Shown here: positions 14,385-22,733 of the stretch, piece after piece
Numbering within the stretch: position 1 is the stretch's first letter
Layout: the number at the start of each line of letters is the position of its first letter
Source: Chloroflexota bacterium
Lineage (GTDB): Bacteria; Chloroflexota; Anaerolineae; Ardenticatenales; Ardenticatenaceae
NCBI GenBank assembly: GCA_003520455.1
Contig: DOUV01000681.1
Coordinates: 1 to 23,341 of the forward strand
Direction of reading: 5' to 3'
Length of the DNA stretch: 23,341 nt
Program-made: the position numbers and the translations under genes
Notes under the pieces: generated by a model
What the model was told of the DNA's origin: nothing
Seen by the model: the letters and a program-made list of their open reading frames with translations, nothing else
Databases searched by the model: none

Positions 14385-15374
14385 GTGAGACAGTTCAAAC
14401 ACTTCGACGCCAAGACGGTCGAGGAAGCGATTGCGATCCTGAGTGAGTACGAAAATGCGAGAATCATAGCCGGGGGCCAGGACGTACTGACCCTGCTCAA
14501 GGACAAAGTCCGAGGGCCTAAGTTCGGCCTACCCGATGTTGTGGTGAATATCAAGAACATCCCGGAACTGATTGGGGTTCGGGAGACTGCGGATGGCTTG
14601 GAGATCGGTGCTCTCACCATCTTGTCAGATATCGAATCCCACCCGACGATTCAAGAACAGTATGGTGTTCTGGCTAAGGCAGCTGGCGAGGTGGGTACGC
14701 CCCAGGTCCGCAATGTGGGTACCTTAGGGGGCAATTTGTGTCAGCGCCCGCGGTGCTGGTATTTCCGCAGGGCACTGTTTGACAAGTGCTACAAAAAGGG
14801 AGGTGACTTCTGCTTTGCAGTAACCGGTGAGAACTCGTATCACTGTATCCTGAAGGGCGAGCTATGCTATGTTGTTCACCCCTCAGACACGGCACCTGCA
14901 CTCATGGCCTTGAATGCCTCCGTCAAGATTGCGGGACCTGATGGTGTGCGGACAGTCCCGCTGGATGAATTCTTCATCGGGCCACGGGAGGATGTCCTCC
15001 ACGAGAATGTTCTTCAGCCCAATGAGGTTTTGACCCAGGTTCAGGTGCCTACTCCGACAGCCAACACACGCGGTGCCTTCGTAAAAGTCAAAGAGAGACG
15101 CGTGTTGGATTTTGCTCTTGTAAGTCTGGCTGCTGTGGTGAGCGGGCAGAACGGGACGATAGACAAGGCCACCCTTGTACTCGGGAGTATCGCGCCAACG
15201 CCCTATCGGGCTACGGAGGCTGAGAAGATCCTTGAAGGCGGTACATTGAATGAAGCCCTGGCCCAGCGTGCGGGAGAAGCAGTGGTCATGGGTGCTCGTC
15301 CCATGAGCCAGAACGCGTATAAAGTAGACATCGTGAAAGGTTTGGTGCAGCAGACCCTTCTCTCTCTTGCTTGA
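14385..15374 (+). CDS. FAD-binding medium subunit with [4Fe-4S] loop (trio 2)
   Basis: A 329-residue CoxM/PaoB-type subunit with a GTG start behind AGGAGGT (14371-14377). The FAD motifs are AGGQDVLTLL (a Gln in place of the usual Ser) near 29-38 and GTLGGNLCQR. Cluster ligands Cys124, Cys135, Cys143 and Cys161 match those in the other two medium subunits; extra Cys residues lie at 154 and within GNLCQR. The C-terminal flavoprotein domain is complete. It ends the second operon and is followed by a terminator hairpin. It should pass electrons from the trio 2 iron-sulfur subunit to an external acceptor; no cytochrome gene follows it directly. Confidence 0.92.
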   Translation: MRQFKHFDAKTVEEAIAILSEYENARIIAGGQDVLTLLKDKVRGPKFGLPDVVVNIKNIPELIGVRETADGLEIGALTILSDIESHPTIQEQYGVLAKAAGEVGTPQVRNVGTLGGNLCQRPRCWYFRRALFDKCYKKGGDFCFAVTGENSYHCILKGELCYVVHPSDTAPALMALNASVKIAGPDGVRTVPLDEFFIGPREDVLHENVLQPNEVLTQVQVPTPTANTRGAFVKVKERRVLDFALVSLAAVVSGQNGTIDKATLVLGSIAPTPYRATEAEKILEGGTLNEALAQRAGEAVVMGARPMSQNAYKVDIVKGLVQQTLLSLA

Positions 15375-15392
15375 AGATGGACGGAATGAACT

Positions 15393-15444
15393 AAGGGGTC
15401 GTTCACGAGGTCGTTCTCGGATCTCGTGGATGACCCTTTTCTTT
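15393..15444 (+). terminator. Intrinsic terminator after trio 2
   Basis: AAGGGGTCGTTCACGAG (15393-15409) pairs with CTCGTGGATGACCCTTT (15423-15439) through Watson-Crick and G-U pairs, around a 13-base loop. TTTTCTTT follows at once. This is the best terminator shape in the window and closes operon 2. Confidence 0.75.
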
Positions 15445-15451
15445 GGTCTAC

Positions 15452-16510
15452 ATGAAGAGAGAGTCAGCTGAGCAGGAACGTTCCTACACAACGACTTCTC
15501 ACGTTGATCCGCTCCATCGGCTCCATCCCCCGCCACGGGCCGCCTGGATGGTCGTGCGCGCCGACGGCTCGTGGGTCGGTACCATCGGGAGCAGGAGCAT
15601 GCAGCACAAGACCCTCCAGGATACCTGGGCCGCCCTGGCGGCCGACAGGCCGCACCTGGTCCAGTATCCCCTGATCGGAAGGCCCCCAGAGCCTGGGCCT
15701 CTGCGGCGGCACCCAGGAAGTGTTCATCGACGTCCTCACCCCAGCCCAGCGCAACGGACGCGGGGCTGACAGCGCCGAGCTCCTCGAGCACCTGGCGGCG
15801 GCCTGCGCGGCCGGCGAGCCGGCGGTCCTCATCACGGTCATCCGCTCATCCGAAGGGTTGGTCTGGCAGGTGGGTGAGAAGGCCTTGCTCCGCTGAGATG
15901 GCTCTCTCGCTGGAACGCTGGGCACCGGCGACCTGGAGTCACAAGTGCGGGCGGCGGCCCGGGAGGCCCTACACCACAATCCCTCCCTGCGCCTGGGGTA
16001 TCGCCTAGATGAGGAGACTCTCACCCCCTGGACAGCTTCAGCCGGGAACGAGTAGAGCTCTTCGCAGACCTCGCCCAGCCGCAGCCGGAACTCGTGATCA
16101 CCAGGGCCGGCCACATCGGGCTGGCCCTGGCCGGGATGGGACGCATCCTGGGCATGCGCGTGGTCGTGGTCGACGACCGGCTCGAGTGGTTCCAGCGCTT
16201 TCCCGAGGCCGATGAAGCCATCATCGTGGCCTATGATGCTGCCATGGAGGCTCTGGCCCCGATCCCGGTCACGCTCGCGCGCTCGAGCCACGTCGTGATC
16301 ACCACTTGGGGCTGGGATGAACCGGCTCTCGAGCAGGTCGCCAGCTCCCCGGCCGCCTACATCGGCCTGGTGGCCAGCCGTCGCAAGGCCAAGCAGATCT
16401 TCGAAGACCTGGTGGCGGGCGTGGTGCCGGCGGAGGACCTGGCGCAGGTGCAGCTGGCGGCCGGGCTGGATCTGGCACCGAGACGCCAGACGAGAGTGCC
16501 CTCGCCCTAG
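15452..16510 (+). pseudogene. xdhC: Decayed xdhC
   Basis: The DNA follows the intact xdhC (1486-2664) over most of its length, from the IRSIGS region to the GLDL region. It is broken by several small indels (near 15540, 15690 and 16020), an in-frame TGA at 15894-15896 where the intact gene has His-Asp, and a final frameshift leading to the stop at 16508-16510. The longest readable part, 16094-16510, still shows GHIGLALAGMG, TTWGWDEPAL and YIGLVASRRK, but the Rossmann GAG is changed to RAG. The last ~30 codons of the family are lost. It sits before leader C as the intact gene sits before leader A, which supports a duplication of an xdhC-leader-trio unit. Confidence 0.9.
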
Positions 16511-17028
16511 CGCCCTGGCACTCCTGACCCAGCGCCCGCCCGTTCACGTGACGGGGCGCGTTGTATTGATACTTTTCCCCGCCAAGTTGATCCTTTTTTA
16601 CCTTGGGTCGTTCCAAGACACCGTGATAGACTACAAGCCACGATACTGATACCCCTTGGCATTAGCACTTGCCTTCGCTGTCCCCACACGTCCAATTGCG
16701 GAAGATGATGCCTGCTGCGTATCGTCTTCCCTGTTCCTAACCAAATAACTCACGCTCACTTCCCTATTCCTCAACGTATCCACGCCGCCGTCTTGTACGA
16801 GATAGTCGCCCTTGCGGTACTGATTCGAACAAGTCGATAGCAGAACTTCTCTTACACAATTGTCTTGGCTCCAGGAAGTGCAATCGAAGATACGAATCCG
16901 CTTCACGGCGAGTGTAGACTGCGTCGGATCGCACGCCCATGCCCAAAGCAGCCGAGACGGGTTTCGCCGGCCGCATCTCGCAGTTGGAGCGGTCGCTCGG
17001 CGCCTATCGCCAGGTGCATGCCTGGGAA
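16459..17028 (+). repeat. 570 bp direct repeat, copy C
   Basis: Ungapped partner of 10510-11079. It starts in the xdhC pseudogene tail, covers the whole leader (TTGATAC at 16566, TTGATCC at 16587, CTGATAC at 16646) and ends about 30 codons into small ORF C. The stretch 16511-16938 holds no other convincing gene. Because the enzyme genes on either side are far more diverged, the near identity means recent duplication or gene conversion of the regulatory cassette. Confidence 0.9.
16786..16869 (+). promoter_or_regulatory. Leader core, copy C
   Basis: The 84-base core corresponds to 10837-10920 with one change (AGATAGTTGC to AGATAGTCGC), and to 2941-3024 with about ten. It lies 69 bases before small ORF C. 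Same possible roles as in the other copies. Confidence 0.5.
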
Positions 17029-17094
17029 GTGGAGGAGCCTGAGCGCCGCTTGGGAGAACCGGAAAGCGAGGTGTTGGCCTCGAGTCGCATCTGA
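16939..17094 (+). CDS. Small conserved leader ORF C (51 aa, truncated)
   Basis: Third paralogue of the small leader ORFs. The first 30 residues nearly match ORF B (MPKAAETGFAGRISQLERSL). The middle keeps the pattern LG.(P).SEVLASSR, and a TGA at 17092-17094 ends it where A and B continue with a polar tail. Two prolines replace Leu in the helical part (EEPERRLGEPESE), which would weaken a coiled coil. The gene therefore looks partly decayed. About 95 bases separate it from the Fe-S subunit, more than in the other operons. Confidence 0.5.
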   Translation: MPKAAETGFAGRISQLERSLGAYRQVHAWEVEEPERRLGEPESEVLASSRI

Positions 17095-17189
17095 GAACGG
17101 CGACCAGGATGGAGGTGGGTTATTACAGCAATGCAGTGACCGAAGAGTCCACACGTAGAAGCCCAAGACATGCTGAAGGAGAAAAACAC

Positions 17190-17954
17190 ATGGAGAACAA
17201 GGAGAAACAGCCATTAGAGGAAGGGCAAAGAGGCCTTGCCGAGGGCGACGAGGAAGGGGCCCGGCCGGTCCAAGTTTCGCGCCGGGGCTTCCTCATTGGG
17301 GCCGGGGCGGGCGTCGTCGCCACAGGCGCGGCGGCTGCGGGCTATATTACGCTGACTCCCCCGAAACAGGTGGAAGTCATCAAGGAAGTCCCCAAGGAAG
17401 TCATCAAGGAAGTTGAAGTCGTCAAGGAAGTCGTCAAGGAAGTGCCAGTACCCGCGGAGGCCGTGAGCGCGGAGCCGTCCACGAGGCTGAGGACGGTGAC
17501 CCTGAATGTGAACGGGCAGGACTTCGAGCTAGAGGTGGAAGCTCATTGGACCCTGGCGAGGGTGCTGAGAGATTCACTCGCGTTGACAGGTACCAAGATG
17601 GCCTGTGATCACGGGATGTGCGGCGCATGCACTATTCTCGTCAACGGCACGCCGGTCTACGCCTGCATGCAACTGGCGATCAGGGAGGCCGGGAAGGAGA
17701 TTCTTACCGTCGAGGGCCTGGCACAAGAGGGCAAGCTGCACCCACTCCAGGCAGCCTTTATCGAGGGCTATGGGACCCAGTGCGGGTATTGCGCGTCAGG
17801 ATTCCTGGTCACAGCTAAGGCCCTCCTGGATGCAAATCCCGATCCGACCGTCGGGGACATCAAGGAGGCTCTCGGCGGCAACCTCTGCCGGTGCGGCTCG
17901 TACCACGAGGTCATCACGTCCGTTTTGGCTGCAGCGAAAGCGATGCGGGCATAG
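17190..17954 (+). CDS. Tat-exported 2x[2Fe-2S] small subunit (trio 3)
   Basis: A 254-residue subunit whose ATG at 17190 follows AAGGAGA (17176-17182); an in-frame ATG at 17109 has no such site. The N-terminus closely resembles trio 1: QPLEEGQ, then SRRGFLIG (30-37), an Ala-rich stretch, and the Val/Lys/Glu spacer (about 61-88). In the Tat motif Asp is replaced by Gly, which the pathway tolerates. Cluster ligands are Cys139, Cys144, Cys147, Cys159 (ferredoxin domain) and Cys198, Cys201, Cys233, Cys235 (helical domain). All eight are present. It is followed 15 bases later by its large subunit. Confidence 0.93.
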   Translation: MENKEKQPLEEGQRGLAEGDEEGARPVQVSRRGFLIGAGAGVVATGAAAAGYITLTPPKQVEVIKEVPKEVIKEVEVVKEVVKEVPVPAEAVSAEPSTRLRTVTLNVNGQDFELEVEAHWTLARVLRDSLALTGTKMACDHGMCGACTILVNGTPVYACMQLAIREAGKEILTVEGLAQEGKLHPLQAAFIEGYGTQCGYCASGFLVTAKALLDANPDPTVGDIKEALGGNLCRCGSYHEVITSVLAAAKAMRA

Positions 17955-17969
17955 CAAGGGAGGAATGCC

Positions 17970-20195
17970 ATGGCTGAGTTGAACGTCGTGGGGAAACCAG
18001 CCCCACGGAAAGATGGATATGCTAAGGTCACGGGTACCGCAACGTTCTTTGCGGACGTGCAGCTCCCCGGGATGCTGGAGGCCAAGCTTCTTCTGAGCCC
18101 TCACCCCCACGCCAGGATTGTCAGCATAGACACCAGCAAGGCAGAAGCCCTTCCCGGGGTCTACGCGGTACTCACCTATAAGAACATCCCCGATATCTAC
18201 GCACACACTTCTTCTCAGCATAAGACGGAAAGGCGCATCCTGGACTCGACACTGCGCTTTGTAGGGCAGGAAGTGGCAGCCGTAGCCGCAGAGGATGACG
18301 ATGTGGCAGAAGAGGCTCTGGATCTCATCGAGGTGAAGTATGAGCTTTTGCCTCACGTATTGGATCCTGAAGAGGCGATGCGGTCTGGGGCGCCGCAGTT
18401 ACACCAGCACGCACCGAATAATATCGTTGGTGGAAAGCCGACCATTTACGAGCGGGGCGATATTGAGCAAGGCTTTCAGGAAGCGGACCAAATCTTCGAA
18501 CAAACGTACCGCACGCAACGTATCCACAACGTGGTTTGGGAGCCCCGAGGCGCCACGGCGATGTGGGAAGGAGACACCTTGATCCTCTGGACGTCGACGC
18601 AAGGGCACTACGGGGTTCAGCAAGACGTAGCCGAGGATCTGGGGCTACCGGTCAGCAAGGTCAGGGTCATCGCAGAGCATGTCGGTGGTGGCTTCGGCGG
18701 TCAGACCATGGGCTATCCTCATCAGACCATTGCCGCACTGCTGGCCCGGAAGACAGGCAGACCTGTCAGGCTACGCTTCAGCCGCCGGGACGACTTCTTG
18801 CTCATGCATGGGCGATGGCCGACGATCCAGACCGTCAAAATGGGCGTGAAGAATGACGGCACCTTGACAGCCATTTCCGCCAAACAGATTACGGACGGTG
18901 GTGCCTACCTGAAGGCCAGCCCCACGAACATGTTTGGCGTCTACCGGGACGGCCCCAATTGCCCGCACATGAGATTAGAAGGATATGGCGTATACACCAA
19001 CAGTTTTACCAGCGGCAACATGCGTATGGTAGGGGGGCCAATGGGCCAATGGTCCCTCGACAGCATCATGGACGAGGCCTGCGACGCCATGGGGTGGGAC
19101 AAGGTTGATTTTCTCCTGAAAAATCTGTCCTTTGACGTGCACTCCGAGTCGGGTTTGCCTCGGTCCAGCACTGGTCTGCGCGACGCGATCTTGCAAGCCG
19201 CCGAGCGGTTTGGGTGGTACGAGAAGAAGAAAACTTATCCACTGATCAATGGTAGCAAACGGCGGGGCATTGGTGTTGGCTTTGTCGTTTCAATGGGGGG
19301 ATATGTCCCGTTTTATAGCAACGCCGCAGTCAGGGTCCATCAAGATGGATCCGTGACAGTGCTCCATGGAGCCACTGACATCGGACAGGGCGCTAAGACG
19401 GCCACGGCGCAGATCGCGGCCGAAGCATTGGGAGTGCGCTACGAAGACGTGGAAGTCATCCATGGTGATACTTTCACAAGCCCGCCAGGTCCACCCGCTT
19501 CTGCCCACCGTACTCTGATAATTGGTGGGCCGGTTGTTCTGGAGGCCGCCCTAGATGCCCGGCGACAGCTCCTAGAGATCGCGGCGGAGAAACTAGAGGT
19601 CAAGCCGGAGGATCTGGATACGGCTGAAGGGCGCATTTTCGTCAAGGATGCCTCAGACAAAGGCATGACGTTCGGCGAAGCCGTGCGCGCTCGGGAGTAC
19701 ACATGGGTCGTCGGCAACGGGCACTTCAAGCGGCAGACCCAGTATGCAAGCTTTGACGGTGGCGTCGTGTTCGCTGAGGTGGAAGTGGACATCGAGACCG
19801 GACAGGCGAACATTGTCAAGCTGGTCCAGTCGCATGATGTCGGTAAGGCAATTAACCCGCTCATTCTGCAAGGCCAGGCCTTTGGCGCGCTCATACAAGC
19901 AGCGGGTTATGTCCTGAGTGAGGAAATGCACGCCGACGCAGCGACCGGGATCTACCTGAATTCGAATATTCACGAGTTTAAGATGCTAACCATCCGTGAT
20001 ATCCCTGATATGGAGCTGATTCTGGTAGAACCGGGAGACGCAGTTGGACCTTTCGGCGCTCACGGCGCGGTGGAGAGCTTCATCCAACCCCCGGTGCCTG
20101 CCATTGGCAGCGCCGTGTGCCAAGCCATCGGAGTGCGCATCAGGGACCTGCCCATCACATCCAATAAGATCCTGAAAGCGCTGAAGCAGGCCTAA
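17970..20195 (+). CDS. Molybdopterin-binding large subunit (trio 3)
   Basis: A 741-residue catalytic subunit, the shortest and most standard of the three. Motifs: GGGFGGQ (239-245), the substrate loop GNMRMVGGP (349-357) with Arg352, the normal DIGQG with Gln473, and GAHGAVES with the catalytic Glu702. The loop GNMRMVGGP is closer in shape to the MRAPGE-type loop of periplasmic aldehyde oxidoreductases than to XDH. GGGAGGA precedes the ATG. It lacks a signal and should be co-exported with its small subunit. Aldehyde or isoquinoline-type substrates are possible, but the substrate cannot be read from the sequence. Confidence 0.93.
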   Translation: MAELNVVGKPAPRKDGYAKVTGTATFFADVQLPGMLEAKLLLSPHPHARIVSIDTSKAEALPGVYAVLTYKNIPDIYAHTSSQHKTERRILDSTLRFVGQEVAAVAAEDDDVAEEALDLIEVKYELLPHVLDPEEAMRSGAPQLHQHAPNNIVGGKPTIYERGDIEQGFQEADQIFEQTYRTQRIHNVVWEPRGATAMWEGDTLILWTSTQGHYGVQQDVAEDLGLPVSKVRVIAEHVGGGFGGQTMGYPHQTIAALLARKTGRPVRLRFSRRDDFLLMHGRWPTIQTVKMGVKNDGTLTAISAKQITDGGAYLKASPTNMFGVYRDGPNCPHMRLEGYGVYTNSFTSGNMRMVGGPMGQWSLDSIMDEACDAMGWDKVDFLLKNLSFDVHSESGLPRSSTGLRDAILQAAERFGWYEKKKTYPLINGSKRRGIGVGFVVSMGGYVPFYSNAAVRVHQDGSVTVLHGATDIGQGAKTATAQIAAEALGVRYEDVEVIHGDTFTSPPGPPASAHRTLIIGGPVVLEAALDARRQLLEIAAEKLEVKPEDLDTAEGRIFVKDASDKGMTFGEAVRAREYTWVVGNGHFKRQTQYASFDGGVVFAEVEVDIETGQANIVKLVQSHDVGKAINPLILQGQAFGALIQAAGYVLSEEMHADAATGIYLNSNIHEFKMLTIRDIPDMELILVEPGDAVGPFGAHGAVESFIQPPVPAIGSAVCQAIGVRIRDLPITSNKILKALKQA

Positions 20196-20216
20196 AACCA
20201 TAAGGAGGCCAGAATC

Positions 20217-21212
20217 ATGAAGGCTTTTGAATACGTCGCTGCCTCAAGCGTGGAGGAGGCCATCTCGGTGCTCAGCCGGCACGATGGCAACGCCAGGCCT
20301 ATTGCAGGTGGGAGCGACCTGCTAGGAATGGTCAAGGATAAAATCCAGGGACCGGCGCTCGCGATACCGAAGGTGGTGGTTGATCTTCGGACGATCCCTG
20401 GCCTGGACGCTATCAAGGAGGATGGTGGGGGCCTTCGTATCGGCGCTCTGGTGACTCTCAGTGCGCTCGAAAGTTCGGAGGTGATCAAGAGCAAATTTCC
20501 AGGCCTGGTTCAGGCAGGCTGGGAAGTGGCTGCACCCCAAATTCGCAACGTGGGCACGGTAGGGGGGAACCTGGCTCAAAGACCGCGCTGTTGGTACTTC
20601 CGCGATGGGCTTTTTGGCGACTGCTACAAGCGCGGCGGGGACTTTTGCTACGCGGTCACGGGCGAGAATCAATACCACTCTATCCTCGAGGGTGAGTTGT
20701 GTTACTTCGTTCACCCCTCAGACCTGGCTCCCATGTTGATCGCTCTGGACAGTACGCTCACTACAGCGGGACCCAACGGAGAACGCACTGTTCCTGTAGA
20801 GAAATTCTTTACCGGCCCGCGCGAGGACGTCCTGCGGGAGAATATTCTGCAGCCCAACGAGATCATCACCGAGATTCAGGTCCCCGGAACGTGGGCAGGT
20901 ACACGCCAGACATTCCTGAAGCTCAAGCTGAGGGAATCGTTCGACTTTGCTGTGGTCAGTGTTGCGGTGGCGCTCAAAGGACCGGCGAGAGGTGCCATCG
21001 AGGATGCCCGCATCGTGCTGGGGGGTGTGGCGCCCACGCCGTATCGCGCCACGAGGGTGGAAGACTTGCTCAAGGGCAAGGTCCTCGATGAAACCGTAGC
21101 CCAGCAGGCAGGACAGGCTGCTGTGCTGAACGCTCGGCCAATGAGCCTCAATGCGTACAAAGTGGATTTGACCGAGACCATGGTCAAGCGCGCGCTGATG
21201 TCCATCGCCTAG
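20217..21212 (+). CDS. FAD-binding medium subunit with [4Fe-4S] loop (trio 3)
   Basis: A 331-residue CoxM/PaoB-type subunit. FAD motifs are IAGGSDLLGM near residues 32-41 and GTVGGNLAQR. The cluster ligands Cys125, Cys136, Cys144 and Cys162 are kept. The fifth Cys seen in trios 1 and 2 (YHC) is Ser here, which shows that it is not a ligand. AAGGAGG at 20202-20208 sets the ATG. The C-terminal domain is complete (VLGGVAPTPYRA and the ARPMSLNAYKVD ending). It is followed 20 bases later by a cytochrome c gene, its likely electron acceptor. Confidence 0.93.
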   Translation: MKAFEYVAASSVEEAISVLSRHDGNARPIAGGSDLLGMVKDKIQGPALAIPKVVVDLRTIPGLDAIKEDGGGLRIGALVTLSALESSEVIKSKFPGLVQAGWEVAAPQIRNVGTVGGNLAQRPRCWYFRDGLFGDCYKRGGDFCYAVTGENQYHSILEGELCYFVHPSDLAPMLIALDSTLTTAGPNGERTVPVEKFFTGPREDVLRENILQPNEIITEIQVPGTWAGTRQTFLKLKLRESFDFAVVSVAVALKGPARGAIEDARIVLGGVAPTPYRATRVEDLLKGKVLDETVAQQAGQAAVLNARPMSLNAYKVDLTETMVKRALMSIA

Positions 21213-21232
21213 TCTACGGAGTCGAAGACAAG

Positions 21233-21829
21233 GTGATAGGAGGACACAAAGTTAGCGCTACTGTAATCCTGCTGGTGGGAGTGTTCTGGCTCGGTGGTTG
21301 CAGCGGGGCCAGGTTGTCCTCATTACCCACTCAGCCTACTCGGGAGCCCGAAGGCGCCAGCGTGGCTTCTACCGCCACCCTGGCGCCTACCACTCTAGTA
21401 TTCCGCTTGACTGCAACCCCCAGAGTAACCACTGTTACCCTTACCATGACTCCGGTTCCTCCCACGACCACCGGCTCCCCATCGCCACCCCCGAGTCGGG
21501 CAATGGCCAGCCCTACCCCACCGCCAACGGCGTCACCCAGTGTCACCAGCACCCTGCACAATGAACATGGATCCCACTCTTTGTCTCCCGAGCAAGCTAG
21601 AGGGCAACGTCTCTTCGAGACGCATTGCATCGGGTGCCATGGCACGTATGGACAGGGAGGTGGCGAGGCGCCTTCCATAGCGAAGACAGGTAGGACGTTA
21701 GAGGAAGTCCATTATCAAATACGGCGCCCGTTACGCTTCATGACGATGTTTGCAAAAGACCAGCTTAGTGATGAAGAGATAGGCTATATCTATGCTTATC
21801 TCCAGGTTCTCGAGATACCACAAAGGTGA
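21233..21829 (+). CDS. Monoheme c-type cytochrome, lipoprotein
   Basis: A 198-residue protein with a hydrophobic signal ending in the lipobox LGGC (Cys23), a long Thr/Pro/Ser linker (about 30-110), and one cytochrome c domain. The haem motif is CIGCH (132-136), and the distal Met is probably in RFMTMFAKDQLSDEE. A final IGYIYAYLQVL helix matches the end of each domain of the diheme cytochrome at 8806-9612. The GTG at 21233 is the only in-frame start upstream of the signal; AGGAGG lies just inside the gene (21238-21243), so the true start is not certain. As the last gene of operon 3 it is the likely partner of the third hydroxylase outside the membrane. Confidence 0.85.
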   Translation: MIGGHKVSATVILLVGVFWLGGCSGARLSSLPTQPTREPEGASVASTATLAPTTLVFRLTATPRVTTVTLTMTPVPPTTTGSPSPPPSRAMASPTPPPTASPSVTSTLHNEHGSHSLSPEQARGQRLFETHCIGCHGTYGQGGGEAPSIAKTGRTLEEVHYQIRRPLRFMTMFAKDQLSDEEIGYIYAYLQVLEIPQR

Positions 21830-21841
21830 CACCTTATTTTT

Positions 21842-21900
21842 GCGCAAAAGTCGGGGGGTTGCATTGCCCGGGAGCGAATAGAGCCCCCCGAGTTTTGCGC
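21842..21900 (+). terminator. Long inverted repeat after operon 3
   Basis: GCGCAAAAGTCGGGGGGTT (21842-21860) pairs with AGCCCCCCGAGTTTTGCGC (21882-21900), with one mismatch and one G-U pair. The loop is 21 bases. It starts 12 bases after the cytochrome stop, so it could end operon 3. It also lies 80 bases before a transposase pseudogene and may be part of an IS end. Confidence 0.5.
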
Positions 21901-21979
21901 GAACGATGCGCTGACAGCGGACGGGGCTGGGATGATACTGGCGGTCGCAAAGGCTGCACCGGCCAGAAAGGAGATCGCC

Positions 21980-22713
21980 ATGGCCGTCGAGATCTATCTG
22001 GAAGAAGCGACCGATCAGTGTGGCTATGTGCCGTTGGCCGTCCCGGGATATTGTCTGACCCGCAGTGGGGTCTTGCAGCAAGCCCTCTGGTCGGGGCTGG
22101 AGCTGCCGATGAAGTGCTAGGCGCACACGCCGAGCGCGAAATTGCAGGATGTGCTGGTCGCGATCTTGGTGGGGTGCCGGAGCTTGGCCCAAGTGAACAC
22201 GCGCCTGCGTCCGGAACGGGCCTTGGCGCGGGCCTGGCCGCGGCCCACCTTTGCAGAACAGTCGACGCTGGAGGCCTTGCAGGCGGCTCAGCTTGACCAC
22301 CTGGGCGCGGGGAATACGCGGCTCTTACGCCAGGACAGCCAACTGCGCCACCACAACTGGGCCTGGCCGGTCATCGTGGATCTGGATCCGACCAGCCTGC
22401 TCGCTTCCAAACGTGCTGGAGGCAGCCGCAAGGGCTGGGGCAGTGGGAAAAAAACAGCTCCTGCCGCCATGTGCTCCGCTTTACCCTGGCTGGCTACCAT
22501 GAGAGTCTCCTCTCCGTCACCTATCCCGGCGATCGGCATGGGTATGCGTACTGTAAACCGGCGGTGCACCACCTGCTGCAGGTCTGGCCGTGGACCCGCG
22601 ACCAACGGGGCCAGATCATCTTGCGCAGCGATGCCGAACAAGGCACCGATGCCAACCTCGCCTATCTCTTATGGCTCAACTTTCGGTATTGTCCCTCATT
22701 TTCAGTGATGAGG
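21980..22713 (+). pseudogene. Broken DDE transposase (IS4/IS1380-like superfamily)
   Basis: The reading frame from ATG 21980 is interrupted by a TAG at 22118-22120. It resumes in the same frame with KLQDVLVAILVGCRSLAQVN and VIVDLDPTSLLASKRAGGS, shifts to the -1 frame at a run of seven A (22448-22454), and continues with TLAGYHESLLSVTYPGDRHG and IILRSDAEQGTDANLAYLLW. The order 'VDLDPT..., SGKK, LYPGN-like, LRSDxxxGTDAN' is typical of a DDE transposase; the Asp residues of the first two catalytic motifs are visible. The C-terminus is missing: the protein similarity ends near 22690, where an IS1-like end seems to start. Family assignment is approximate. Confidence 0.75.
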
Positions 22714-22733
22714 TAGTCAAACTTTGACCCACT
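22704..22733. mobile_element. Possible left end of an IS1-like element
   Basis: AGTGATG followed by CAAACTTTGAC (22704-22728) resembles the left terminal repeat of IS1-family elements (GGTGATG...CAACTT...TGA). It lies where the transposase pseudogene loses its similarity and about 85 bp, not counting the MITE, before the IS1-like reading frame. The right end is outside the window, so this cannot be confirmed here. Confidence 0.4.

Noticed and set aside
14883..15791. 302-codon - strand frame over the end of trio 2 and the xdhC pseudogene
   Set aside because: Antisense to a conserved FAD subunit and to a decayed gene; composition only.
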